The notes beneath the pieces are model-generated. The model made no database searches. It was not told the DNA's origin and was given only the letters and a program-made list of their open reading frames with translations. The translations under genes and the position numbers were made by a program. From Rhodococcoides kyotonense (GTDB lineage: Bacteria > Actinomycetota > Actinomycetes > Mycobacteriales > Mycobacteriaceae), in contig NZ_LVHI01000012.1 in NCBI RefSeq assembly GCF_001645385.1, positions 433,551-497,550 on the forward strand: a DNA stretch of 64,000 nt. The letters are read 5' to 3'. Positions 55,323 through 63,653 of this stretch are shown here, piece by piece (within the stretch, counting starts at the first letter, position 1; the number at the start of each line of letters is the position of its first letter).

Positions 55323-56228
55323 ATGGCCCGCGCTCCCCTTCCCATCCGCAACGGCCTCGGACCTACCCGTATCAGGATGCCCGACGACGCCTCGGCCTCC
55401 ACCGTTCTCGACTATCTCGTCGGCAGGTTCCCACAGGATGCCGATCGGTTGCGGGAGAAGGTGGCTGCTCGCGAGGTGGTGGATGCGGCAGGTGTACCGA
55501 TCGGAGTCGACACGCCGCTCGTTCCCCGCGCCGACATCTACCTCTACCGGGACGAGCCGGACGAACCCGTCGTCTCGTTTCCGATCGACATTCTTCATCG
55601 GGACGAGAATCTCGTCGTCGTCGACAAACCTCATTTCCTCGCGACGACGCCACGGGGCGCGTACGTCACGCGGTCCGCGCTCGTCGTGCTCCGACGTCAG
55701 CTCGACCTGCCCGACCTCAGTCCGGCGCATCGGCTGGATCGACTGACGTCGGGTGTACTCGTATTCACCGCACGGCCGGAGGTTCGACGCGCCTATCAGG
55801 AACTGTTCGCGCACCGCGCCGTCGAGAAGGAGTATCACGCCGTCGCACGGTTCGATCCCGGTCTGACGTTCCCGCGGACTGTGCGAAGCCGAATGATCAA
55901 GGAGCGCGGCGTTCTTCGCGCCGAGGAGGTCCCGGGCGAGCCCAATGCGGAAACCCACGCAGACATCGTCCGGCACGACGGCGTGCACGCACTGTACTCG
56001 TTACGGCCGAGAACCGGTCGTACACACCAACTTCGACTTCACATGAGCTCGCTCGGCATCCCGATCCTCGGCGACAACTTCTACCCGGAGTTCTACGACG
56101 TGGCCGACGACGACTACTCCGCGCCTCTGCAACTGCTCGCACGGTCCATCGAGTTCGTCGACCCGTTCACCCGTGAACGTCGGGCGTTCACAAGTACCCG
56201 CTCGTTGCAGCTCCCTACTCGGGCATAG
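55323..56228 (+). CDS. RluA-family pseudouridine synthase
   Basis: A 301-residue RNA pseudouridine synthase. The catalytic Asp is in AHRLDRLTSGVLVFTA. LHRDENLVVVDKPHFLATTPRG and PRTGRTHQLRLHMSSLGIPILGD are the other conserved blocks. The N-terminal region of about 75 residues differs from a standard S4 domain but resembles the actinobacterial RluA subgroup. The RNA target is unknown. Its 3' end overlaps the convergent membrane-protein gene by 14 bp. Confidence 0.9.
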   Translation: MARAPLPIRNGLGPTRIRMPDDASASTVLDYLVGRFPQDADRLREKVAAREVVDAAGVPIGVDTPLVPRADIYLYRDEPDEPVVSFPIDILHRDENLVVVDKPHFLATTPRGAYVTRSALVVLRRQLDLPDLSPAHRLDRLTSGVLVFTARPEVRRAYQELFAHRAVEKEYHAVARFDPGLTFPRTVRSRMIKERGVLRAEEVPGEPNAETHADIVRHDGVHALYSLRPRTGRTHQLRLHMSSLGIPILGDNFYPEFYDVADDDYSAPLQLLARSIEFVDPFTRERRAFTSTRSLQLPTRA

Positions 56229-57318
56229 ACAACACGTCGCCGTGCGAGAAGTTGTTCTCGGCTATTTCCGCGGTCCTGACGGCGATTCGGTGCGACAACA
56301 CCGCCATCGTGAACAATCCGATCGCAACGTTGCCGAGGGCCGCGAACCCTTCCTGGGCGAAATCGACGAGCGCATTGAGCATCGTGAAGATCAGCGCGGC
56401 GATCCGCAACATTCGCAGCGGCCACAACTTCTTGTTTCGCAACGCCACGGCCGACGGCAACGACAGAGCAAACGTCGTGCAGGACGACAGGAACAGAATT
56501 CCGCTCGAGATTCCCATCCTGTCGATGTCGAGCGTCGTGTCCTCGGAGTCGAAGTGGAAGTCCCCGACCACCAACTGCACGATGCCGAAGACGACGCCTG
56601 CGAACGACGCCAGCGTCAACCCCCACGCGACGACGGGCACCCAGCGCGGGCTCTTGAAGAAGGCGGGAATCAGGCGCGGCGCGAAGCGTCGCATCGTGTA
56701 GAGCCGGGCACTTCCCGGACTGCAGTTCCCGAGCAACAGCCGCAGACCGCTGACGGTCTCGGCGTCGGCTCCTTCCGCTTCGGCACGCGCAACCATGCGC
56801 AGAGCCCACTCGCGACGATGTTCCGGCAAGCCGTGCGCCACCCCCTCCGCCGCGATGAGAGCCGCGTTGGCGAGCGTCTCCTCGCGCGACGGCCTACGCG
56901 CGTCCCGCACGATGCGGTTGCCGACGAGGACGACGACCACGAGCACGTACATGATCTCGGCCGACGGGCCGTAGAAGTAGTCGTTGTTCTTCGTGACGAA
57001 CTTGCCGACCTCGTCGAGGAACAGTCCGAACCCGATTCCACCCAACACCACGGCGAACGCGCGCACCCCGAATCCGATGAAGAGCCAGCCGATCAGCAGA
57101 GCCAACATCATCGCGGCGCCGCCCCACAGCGCGTGCGCGATGTGCAGCGTGCCACCACCGACCTGCGGGTAGCCGGTCAGTTCCAGGTACAGGCGCGTCA
57201 CCAGAATCGTCGCGATCGCGATGATCATGAACGCCTCGGTCGTCGCACTCCCGTACGCGTTGCGCAGTATCGGTGACCGGCCGACCCGCGCAGTCGACGG
57301 CGCAATCCCGGTTGCCAT
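56215..57318 (-). CDS. Conserved multi-pass membrane protein of unknown function
   Basis: A 367-residue protein with about eight hydrophobic helices in two groups. The N-terminal group holds LHIAHALWGGAAMMLALLIGWLFIGFGVRAFAVVLGGIGFGLFLDEVGKF, and the C-terminal group holds VPVVAWGLTLASFAGVVFGIVQLVVGDF. A soluble loop of about 80 residues lies between them. I recognise the general type in actinobacteria but no domain. ATG 57318 is chosen; GTG 57345 is an alternative start. Confidence 0.75.
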   Translation of the reverse strand: MATGIAPSTARVGRSPILRNAYGSATTEAFMIIAIATILVTRLYLELTGYPQVGGGTLHIAHALWGGAAMMLALLIGWLFIGFGVRAFAVVLGGIGFGLFLDEVGKFVTKNNDYFYGPSAEIMYVLVVVVLVGNRIVRDARRPSREETLANAALIAAEGVAHGLPEHRREWALRMVARAEAEGADAETVSGLRLLLGNCSPGSARLYTMRRFAPRLIPAFFKSPRWVPVVAWGLTLASFAGVVFGIVQLVVGDFHFDSEDTTLDIDRMGISSGILFLSSCTTFALSLPSAVALRNKKLWPLRMLRIAALIFTMLNALVDFAQEGFAALGNVAIGLFTMAVLSHRIAVRTAEIAENNFSHGDVLSMPE

Positions 57319-57401
57319 CGGACCAGTATGAGCGGCCCGGTCCACCGGACGACGCGTTTCGACCGACTAGGGTGACTGTGGCGAAAGCTACGATCACACC
57401 C

Positions 57402-57809
57402 ATGAAGTTCCGAACACTCGCCCTCACGTCCGGCCTGTCGCTCGCGCTCGTCGTGGCAGGTTGCAGTTCCGAGGATCAGTCCGAGGCGAATCAGACCCTC
57501 GACAACGCGGCAGGCTCGGCCAGTAGCGTGGCCGCCAGCCTCGGCGAGCAGGCGGGAAATCTGTTCGACGACGCGAAGGTCGAGGCGTTCGTCGTGGCCT
57601 TCCGCACACAGTTCGGCGCTCTTGCCGACAGCCGTGACGACAACGCGATCAAGGCCCTGCTGAACAGCACGTGCGCCGAGATCGCGAGCGGAACCGACGA
57701 GTCGACCGTCGTCTCCGAACTCGAAGTCGAGGCGGCGTCCGGTGACGTCCGCCCCTCGACCGAGCAGGCGCAGCGCATCTACGATCAGGCGAAGCTGGCC
57801 TGCAGCTGA
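57402..57809 (+). CDS. Small putative lipoprotein
   Basis: A 135-residue exported lipoprotein with lipobox LVVAGC (Cys21) and a helical, Ala-rich mature part (LDNAAGSASSVAASLGEQAGNLF). A later pair of cysteines, STCAEI and KLACS at the terminus, could form a disulfide. No family is recognised. It lies upstream of, and is not coupled to, the XRE-cupin gene. Confidence 0.75.
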   Translation: MKFRTLALTSGLSLALVVAGCSSEDQSEANQTLDNAAGSASSVAASLGEQAGNLFDDAKVEAFVVAFRTQFGALADSRDDNAIKALLNSTCAEIASGTDESTVVSELEVEAASGDVRPSTEQAQRIYDQAKLACS

Positions 57810-57818
57810 GCGAACGGC

Positions 57819-57847
57819 TTGACAAACTTCTTTGCTGAAACTGCAAT
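57819..57847 (+). promoter_or_regulatory. SigA-type promoter of the XRE-cupin gene
   Basis: TTGACA (57819-57824) and TGCAAT (57842-57847) are separated by 17 bp. The ATG at 57854 is 7 nt after the -10 box, so the transcript should begin at or next to the start codon, that is, leaderless. Confidence 0.7.
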
Positions 57848-57853
57848 AGTCGT

Positions 57854-58441
57854 ATGAGCAAGCCGGAACGAGAGATCGACGACGTCATCGCAGGCGTCGG
57901 CCCGCGCCTACGTCGGCTCCGCAGCGAACGGGGTACGACGCTCGCCGCTCTCGCGGAGACGACGGGAATTTCGCTGAGCACGTTGTCCAGACTCGAATCC
58001 GGCGACCGCAAGCCCAGCCTCGAACTGCTGTTGCCGATCGCTCGTGCGCACCAGATTCCGCTCGACGAGTTGATCAGCGAACCACCTGTCGAAGACCCGC
58101 GCGTCACGGGCACCCCGGTGCGCCGCGAGAACGTGACGATCCAACCGCTCACGCGTCGGCCCGGCGGCATGCAGGCCTACAAGATCGTCGTGGACCCGGA
58201 CCGGCACGAACCGTCCCCGCGCGTCCACGAGGGGTACGAATGGTTGTACGTTCTCAACGGTTCGCTCCGTCTCGTGCTCGGTGAACACGACATCGTCATG
58301 AAGCCCGGCGAGGCCGCCGAGTTCGACACCCGCGTTCCGCATTGGTTCGGCGCAGCAGACGGAAGACCCGTCGAGATCCTCAGTCTGTTCGGGCCGCAGG
58401 GGGAACGGATGCACGTTCGCGCGAAACCATCCGAGTCTTAG
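57854..58441 (+). CDS. XRE-family regulator with C-terminal cupin domain
   Basis: A 195-residue regulator. The N-terminal Cro/CI-type HTH (residues 16-72: LRRLRSERGTTLAALAETTGISLSTLSRLESGDRKPSLELLLPIARA) is followed by a cupin (residues 115-185: HEGYEWLYVLNGSLRLVLGEHDIVMKPGEAAEFDTRVPHWFG). Such proteins repress small catabolic or efflux genes and sense a ligand through the cupin. The transcript appears leaderless. The neighbours do not reveal the target. Confidence 0.92.
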   Translation: MSKPEREIDDVIAGVGPRLRRLRSERGTTLAALAETTGISLSTLSRLESGDRKPSLELLLPIARAHQIPLDELISEPPVEDPRVTGTPVRRENVTIQPLTRRPGGMQAYKIVVDPDRHEPSPRVHEGYEWLYVLNGSLRLVLGEHDIVMKPGEAAEFDTRVPHWFGAADGRPVEILSLFGPQGERMHVRAKPSES

Positions 58442-58549
58442 CGCATCGGCTACTTTCTCGTCGGTGGCGTGTGGCAGAGTGAGCGCTCTCACGGACAGTG
58501 AAATAGCTCTCAGCTCGATCACGATCACTACGCATCTCGAGGAATGTTC

Positions 58550-58846
58550 ATGACAGACAGAAGTCCCGACACAACGACGTCTCGGGGACCCGCTTCACGC
58601 ACCGATGTCGATATCGCGACGGGTGTGCTCGTCGGTTTGCAGGGAGGTAGCGTCTCTGCCGCGGTCGACGATTTGTTCTCCACCGCCCGTGACAATCGGG
58701 TGAGCCTGTTCGAGCTGGCGCGCGCGGTGATCACGTTGGCAGAGGGTGGGGACCGCGGCGACACCGAGACCCGCCGAGTGGCTCTCGCACGCTGGGGCGC
58801 CCATCTTGCCCCGCGTTCAGCGTCGGAAGACAGTGTCTCCGCGTAG
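58550..58846 (+). CDS. Small ANTAR-domain-like protein
   Basis: A 98-residue protein whose middle (DIATGVLVGLQGGSVSAAVDDLFSTARDNRVSLFELARAVI) matches the ANTAR RNA-binding coiled helix pattern: AxGxLxxxxxxxxxxAxxxLxxxAxxxxxxLxxxA. ANTAR proteins prevent termination by binding paired hairpins, but here there is no sensor domain attached. GAGGAA precedes ATG 58550. The last 30 bp overlap the convergent coiled-coil gene. Confidence 0.7.
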   Translation: MTDRSPDTTTSRGPASRTDVDIATGVLVGLQGGSVSAAVDDLFSTARDNRVSLFELARAVITLAEGGDRGDTETRRVALARWGAHLAPRSASEDSVSA

Positions 58847-59119
58847 TTCCGGAAAACGTGCCGTCATGTTGTCGATCTGACGATACATCTCGTACAGCTC
58901 CTTCCGGAGCACACTCGCCTGCGCCTCGAGTTCCCGCGCGCGTGCCTCGGCCTTGTCGGCACGCGCGCGGAACGCCCGCGCCTGAGCGACCTCTATCGAG
59001 GTCGTGCACTTCTCGATGTGCTCGGCCAATCCAGCAGCGAATACACGCGCTTGTGCGAGATTGACGTCGTAATTGTCGTCGCGTCGATGGGGGTCGATGA
59101 GATCGTCCTTCGGTGGCAC
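58817..59119 (-). CDS. Small coiled-coil protein of unknown function
   Basis: A 100-residue, charged, helical protein. From residue 35 on it is a probable coiled coil rich in Ala, Glu and Arg (AQARAFRARADKAEARARELEAQASVLRKELYEMYRQID). It starts at GTG 59119. No family is recognised. Confidence 0.6.
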   Translation of the reverse strand: MPPKDDLIDPHRRDDNYDVNLAQARVFAAGLAEHIEKCTTSIEVAQARAFRARADKAEARARELEAQASVLRKELYEMYRQIDNMTARFPELRGDTVFRR

Positions 59120-59207
59120 ACGGATTCGTGTCTATCGGGATTTCGGTTCAATCGTGGATGACTCCGCGGAACACGATACGCGGCAACACAATGCGTGCCC
59201 GCATGAC

Positions 59208-59762
59208 CTACGAGAACACGAGAGCCAGAACGACCGACGCCGATGTCGCCGCGATAGCGACGATGACGAGCGTCGCCAGGATTCGCTGCCTGAGAGGCCG
59301 CCCCGACGCCCCACCGGCGGACATCGGGAATGCGTCGTCGACGAAGTCGTCGGCGTCGACGCCGTACTCGTCGAAATAGATCGTGTCGCGCGGCGGCACC
59401 CAGACCTGCCCGTTGCTCGCGACGGCGGCCGACAGACGATCGAGACGCATCTTCGCCTGAGCCGGGTAGTAGTCGGACGGCGCGTTGATCGGCAGAACCT
59501 GCGCCAGCGAGATCGGCGAACGATGCCGAGCCTCCAACGCAGCGAAGGCGGCCGACGCGGTGGGGTCGTCGTCTTCTTTGGACGTCAGGAACCACGCGGC
59601 TCCTGCGCCGACGCGATCTCCCATGAGGAGGTGAGTGTAGGCGAGAAGCTCCAGAACGGGTTGCGACGCCGGGGCAGTTCTCAGCGCCGAATAGAGCCGA
59701 TCGCGGGCCGACGTGTAGTCGCCTCGGGCGAGGTCGGCCTGTGCTTGATCGATGACATCCAC
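59208..59762 (-). CDS. DUF6584-like protein with TPR-like N-terminus and C-terminal membrane anchor
   Basis: A 184-residue protein. The N-terminal helices (QAQADLARGDYTSARDRLYSALRTAPASQPVLELLAYTHLLMGDRVGAGAAWF) look like a TPR pair, and a single hydrophobic helix at the C-terminus (ILATLVIVAIAATSASVVLALVF) anchors it. I associate this with DUF6584 of actinobacteria, tentatively. GTG 59762 is chosen because the longer frame runs through tRNA-Phe. Confidence 0.7.
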   Translation of the reverse strand: MDVIDQAQADLARGDYTSARDRLYSALRTAPASQPVLELLAYTHLLMGDRVGAGAAWFLTSKEDDDPTASAAFAALEARHRSPISLAQVLPINAPSDYYPAQAKMRLDRLSAAVASNGQVWVPPRDTIYFDEYGVDADDFVDDAFPMSAGGASGRPLRQRILATLVIVAIAATSASVVLALVFS

Positions 59763-59852
59763 CGAATCAGCGTAGCGATGTTCGGGGGCAAGAGAAGGCC
59801 GGGTTCCGAATCGGAATCGACAGCCGTGATGTGCGCGTGCGCGCGAAGATTG

Positions 59853-59929
59853 TGGTGGCCAGGGCCGGGATCGAACCGGCGACCTTCCGCTTTTCAGGCG
59901 GACGCTCGTACCAACTGAGCTACCTGGCC
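59853..59929 (-). tRNA. tRNA-Phe (GAA)
   Basis: The minus strand folds as a cloverleaf with acceptor GGCCAGG/CCTGGCC, anticodon loop CTGAAAA (anticodon GAA) and TTCGATC T-loop. CCA is encoded after the discriminator A. It is the last of the three-gene tRNA cluster. Confidence 0.95.
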
Positions 59930-60036
59930 GGGCGGCACCGGTAAGAATGCCCACTCGTAACTCTGCACTGCATGTAACTCTGTACTACTGGTGACGCTGA
60001 CTTGCATCGCAACTCAGTGCTTTCGCACTGATTTTG

Positions 60037-60110
60037 CGACCCTGACGGGACTCGAACCCGCGACCTCCGCCGTGACAGGGCGGCGCGCTAACCAACTGCG
60101 CCACAGGGCC
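60037..60110 (-). tRNA. tRNA-Asp (GTC)
   Basis: The minus strand gives acceptor GGCCCTG paired with CAGGGTC (one G-U), anticodon loop CTGTCAC (anticodon GTC) on a CCGCC/GGCGG stem, and GTTCGAG T-loop. It lies between tRNA-Glu and tRNA-Phe. Confidence 0.95.
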
Positions 60111-60239
60111 TTGCTCGAATTTCTGTCGAAATTCACTGCCGCAAACCTTAGCAGAAGTTTTTTCTGCTTCGAACCGCGGCGGCCTGCAAGAGACTGCTGT
60201 ACTGCTGGCCGGTTTGTCAATTCCGACCGTGTCCTACGG

Positions 60240-60312
60240 TACCCCCTACGGGATTCGAACCCGCGCTACCGCCTTGAAAGGGCGGCGTCCTAGGCCGCTA
60301 GACGAAGGGGGC
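60240..60312 (-). tRNA. tRNA-Glu (TTC)
   Basis: The minus strand gives acceptor GCCCCCT/AGGGGGT, anticodon loop CTTTCAA (anticodon TTC) on a CCGCC/GGCGG stem and GTTCGAA T-loop. It is the first gene of the Glu-Asp-Phe cluster in transcription order. Confidence 0.95.
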
Positions 60313-60391
60313 CCGCCGGATTGCTCCGGCGCTACCCTCAACGGCGTTCCGTTGGGAGCTGGGATAGCTTAGGACACTTTTCGCGGAAAAC

Positions 60392-61060
60392 TCAAACCGG
60401 CAGGTCAGAGGCGTTTTCAGCGCTCGAGACGGTGTTTTCGGACCAGCCGCGGGTGCGCCAGGCGTCCAACCATTGAGGGGTTGCCATCGCGAACAGGATC
60501 ACCTCGAGCGATTCCTCGAACATCGCGCGTAGGTCCCGGCTGTCGGACACGAGATCGGCCATGTAGCGCTGACCGGCCAACGATGCGGACAACACGCGTA
60601 CGAACTTCTCCGGCGTGAACTCGTCCGAGAGGTCACCCAACTCCTGGGCGCGACGGGCCTGCTCGAGGCCGGCGAGACCCCACACCTTCCCGCCTCCGGA
60701 CTGCACCTCGCTGTAGAACTCGGGCTCGACGATGAGCCGGAATTCGGCGCGAACGATCACGTCCGACTGGAAGCTGCGGGCCAGGTCGTCGATGATTCCG
60801 TGGAGCACGTCGAACGGGTGCAGCGTCGACCCTCTCCAGCGTTCGGTGATCGCGACATACTTGTCGAGAGCGGCGCTCAGTACAGCCCTTGCCAGGTCCT
60901 CTTTCGACTGGAAGTGGAAGTACATCGCACCCTTGGTGGCGTTGGAGCCCTCCAGGATGGTGTTGACCGACGCTGCCGCATACCCACGACGCGCGAACTC
61001 CGATGCCGCAGCCTCGACGATCGCCGCCCGGGTCCTCCGTGCGCGCTCTTGTTGTGCCAT
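60392..61060 (-). CDS. TetR-family regulator of the gamma-butyrolactone receptor (ScbR/ArpA) type
   Basis: A 222-residue regulator. The HTH (QERARRTRAAIVEAAASEFARRGYAAASVNTILEGSNATKGAMYFHFQSKEDLARAVL) and the ligand-domain segment GGGKVWGLAGLEQARRAQELGDLSDEFTPEKFVRVLSASLAGQRYMADL, with its conserved Trp, match the ScbR/ArpA autoregulator-receptor family. Rhodococcus has such a signalling system (GblR). No butenolide synthase gene is visible nearby, so it may respond to a signal made elsewhere or to another ligand. Confidence 0.82.
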   Translation of the reverse strand: MAQQERARRTRAAIVEAAASEFARRGYAAASVNTILEGSNATKGAMYFHFQSKEDLARAVLSAALDKYVAITERWRGSTLHPFDVLHGIIDDLARSFQSDVIVRAEFRLIVEPEFYSEVQSGGGKVWGLAGLEQARRAQELGDLSDEFTPEKFVRVLSASLAGQRYMADLVSDSRDLRAMFEESLEVILFAMATPQWLDAWRTRGWSENTVSSAENASDLPV

Positions 61061-61866
61061 TGGTTTTCCGTGCCTTCCAAACCCACGCGACCCGCTCTAT
61101 CAGCGGCTTACCGCAATTTCGAGACTACTTCACTGCAGCGCGAAAAGACCGTCCTCCACCTTGGAACTCCTCGAGAAACCGAGAAACGGACAAATCCGCG
61201 GACCATTACAAACAATCCGAGTGGTATGGTCTCTTCGGCTCGAGTGCGCTGCAGGGGGTGCGCACTCGAGTCGCCGACTTCTTCAGCGCACCTCGTGACG
61301 ACACCTCTCGGGAGTGTGTCATCCTCCCGAGCCGCCGGGCTTCTTCCGGCGGTCTACGACACCACCCACCCTACCCGGTTTTCATACGTAACCGTCGGAT
61401 CGTTTCGTCTGCCCGATCGCGTCGACGACGGCCTCGGCACACGCGATCGCACATCGACGAGAATCGACTTTCGGGTCCCACGCGATCGAATTAGCCGATG
61501 CCGAAAACAGGCATCCGGCCCGATAGTGCTTCACGCCGAATCGACGGGATCGAAAACCCGAACATTTCACGGTCGTACGGTATCGAGAAATCGATAGTTG
61601 AACCACGAATCACATTATCCGAGAACGTGTTTCGCAGTTACTTTTCGACATATACGTCTTCATGTAACCCGTTGCGACACAGCCACTTTCGAATCATCTC
61701 GCTCGATGTTCCAGTTAATACACTGCGTCCGAATACATTCGAAAGCAACCGGTTCAGTAACGGTTCGAAATCGACACAGTCAGTTCCAACACGCCGGGCT
61801 TCGGTCGGTAATTAATGTGGTGTAGAGCACATCGGGTCGACGACGACTACGAATTCAGGTGACGGC
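61061..61866. other. 806-bp gene-poor, A+T-richer region
   Basis: No convincing gene is seen in either strand. From about 61560 the composition is clearly A+T-richer than the flanks, with many TTCGAA/CGAAT words and the palindrome CGAAT-AC-ATTCG near 61731. An inverted repeat with 11-bp perfect arms (CTCGAGTGCGC, 61239-61270, loop 10) could be a terminator or operator for the divergent TetR gene. Open frames at 61498 and 61598 lack ribosome-binding sites and family-like sequence. The region probably holds the long leader and control sites of the lipase gene at 61867. Confidence 0.5.
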
Positions 61867-63120
61867 ATGATCATGGGAAGAATTGCAACTCGTTCAGCAG
61901 TAACCATTCTCGCGTGCGCACTCGTCGCAGCGACGCCGTGGACGGTCGACGCAGACCCGATAGCGGACTTCGTGTCTCCGGCGCAGGACCCGAGCCTGGC
62001 TGCAGCCACCCCGCTGGGCGAGCCGTGGTTCGACCCGCCGCCCGGATACGAAAGCTCCGCTCCAGGAACGGTTCTCGATACTCGCGACGTCACCGTCGGA
62101 CCGCTGGTAACACCGACGCGATCGACTCAGATTCTGTTCCGCACCAGCGACTCCCACAACCGGCCGGTCGCTGCGGCCACCACCGTCGTCGTTCCCACTG
62201 CCCCCTGGACCGGACCTGGTACGCGTCCGGTGGTCGCGTACAACATGGCCATCGATTCACTCGGAAACACGTGCGCCCCGTCGTGGACCCTGCCGCGCGG
62301 GATTGCGCCGGAAATCGCTGCGGTGCAACTATTTCTGGCCAAGAACTATGCAGTCGTCGTCACCGACCATCAGGGACCGCGGCAGGCGTACGCCGCGGGC
62401 CGCATGGCAGGACACGCCGTCCTGGACGCGTTGCGCGCCATGGTGAATCTGCCCGGGCTGGGACTGCCACACGAATCTCCGATCGCGATCACCGGCTACT
62501 CGGGCGGCGCCATCGCGTCGGGTTGGGCCGCGCAGCTCGCTCCCGATTACGCGCCCGACGTCAACCTGGTCGGCACTGCGTTCGGCGGTGCTCCTGTCGA
62601 TTACCGAATACTCCTCGGCTCCATGAACGGAAACAACGGCGCATCGACGCTGTTCCTCTCGGCCACGATGGGCGTCGCACGGGAGTACCCGGAGATGTTC
62701 CAACTCATGAACGCCAACGGCCTCAGGTTGGCGCAGATCGCCAAGGACATGTGCATTTATCTGTTGGCACCCCCCGGTCTGGTGGCACCCATTCCGGTGC
62801 AAGCTCTCTCGGACGTCCCGAACGTGCACCGCACGCCCATCGCGGAGCGGATCATCGCGGACAACCGAATGGGCGGAGACCTCGCTCCGTCGGCGCCCGT
62901 CTTCATCTACCAAGGACAGCAGGAATTCTGGGTCCCTCGACAAGGGGCCGAGACGCTCTACGACGAATGGTGCGCGAACGGCGCGAACGTCAGACTCGAG
63001 GAGTACGTCGGCGAACACCTCGTCGTCGCGATCTCCGGGTTGCCCGGCTCTCACGCCTGGATCGACGACCGCCTCGCGGGCAAGCCTGCGCCGGAAGGGT
63101 GCAGCAGCTTCGGACGATGA
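61867..63120 (+). CDS. Secreted lipase, LIP family (second copy)
   Basis: A 417-residue exported alpha/beta hydrolase with a signal peptide (ATRSAVTILACALVAATPWTVDA). Ser212 in ITGYSGGAIASGWA is the nucleophile, Gly-Gln-Gln-Glu in IYQGQQEFWVP marks the acid loop, and His is in EYVGEHLVVAISG. Paired cysteines occur at NTCAPSW and DEWCANG. It shares the LIP layout with the enzyme at 54104 but the sequences differ greatly. The ATG at 61867 has AGGTGA upstream; ATG 61873 is the alternative. The A+T-rich leader sets it apart from its neighbours. Confidence 0.85.
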   Translation: MIMGRIATRSAVTILACALVAATPWTVDADPIADFVSPAQDPSLAAATPLGEPWFDPPPGYESSAPGTVLDTRDVTVGPLVTPTRSTQILFRTSDSHNRPVAAATTVVVPTAPWTGPGTRPVVAYNMAIDSLGNTCAPSWTLPRGIAPEIAAVQLFLAKNYAVVVTDHQGPRQAYAAGRMAGHAVLDALRAMVNLPGLGLPHESPIAITGYSGGAIASGWAAQLAPDYAPDVNLVGTAFGGAPVDYRILLGSMNGNNGASTLFLSATMGVAREYPEMFQLMNANGLRLAQIAKDMCIYLLAPPGLVAPIPVQALSDVPNVHRTPIAERIIADNRMGGDLAPSAPVFIYQGQQEFWVPRQGAETLYDEWCANGANVRLEEYVGEHLVVAISGLPGSHAWIDDRLAGKPAPEGCSSFGR

Positions 63121-63178
63121 CAGGCCGAGGGGGTGCCTCGTGAGTCCTGGAGTGTGCACCACTACACTTTCGATCCGC

Positions 63179-63251
63179 GCCCCTATAGCTCAGTTGGTAG
63201 AGCTACGGACTTTTAATCCGCAGGTCGTAGGTTCGAGTCCTACTGGGGGCA
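63179..63251 (+). tRNA. tRNA-Lys (TTT)
   Basis: Acceptor GCCCCTA/TGGGGGC, D-arm AGCTCAGTTGGTAGAGCT, anticodon loop CTTTTAA (anticodon TTT) on a CGGA/TCCG stem, and GTTCGAG T-loop form a complete cloverleaf. The discriminator is A, followed by CC rather than a full CCA. Confidence 0.95.
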
Positions 63252-63263
63252 CCGAATGCGCAC

Positions 63264-63309
63264 GGCTCGAACTTCACCGCGGTTCTTCGGCCGAAGTTCG
63301 AGCCTTTTT
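63264..63309 (+). terminator. Rho-independent terminator after tRNA-Lys
   Basis: A 12-bp perfect stem (GGCTCGAACTTC and its complement GAAGTTCGAGCC) is followed directly by TTTTT (63305-63309) and begins 13 bp after the tRNA. It is the clearest classical terminator in the window. Confidence 0.85.
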
Positions 63310-63653
63310 CGTCGTCGGCCTGCGAAGGGCCCGTGACCGCGAGGCGAACAGCGGATGACGATTGCAACTCGATACCGCGACGAATGCGTTGCAGGCCGCG
63401 AAAGGGCAGTCACCCGTCGGGCAGACTGTCTGCGTCGACGCACAGCACATCGACAGCAAACATGCAGCCCTTTCCCGTTATGCAGTCGTACACTCGGTAA
63501 CGGTTCGAGAACGGGGAACGAACCTGCAATGGGGGAAATCTCCGAAGTACCAGCCGGTAATCGTGATGCGCGACGCAGTTCGACGCGTGCACACAGCGAA
63601 GTTACGGTGCCGTAGGCTGGGTCCGGTTATCCGCAATGTCTGGAGGCAATGTA
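63310..63653. other. 344-bp intergenic region upstream of the desaturase
   Basis: No gene is supported: short frames exist in several phases without ribosome-binding sites or recognisable sequence. TAACGGTTCGAGAACGG (about 63498-63514) carries a repeated AACGG, and the strip 63600-63650 is the likely promoter and leader of the desaturase. I see no clear operator. Confidence 0.4.

Noticed and set aside
61498..61815. 105-codon frame in the A+T-rich region before the second lipase
   Set aside because: No ribosome-binding site, no recognisable domain, and composition without codon bias; more likely leader or regulatory DNA.
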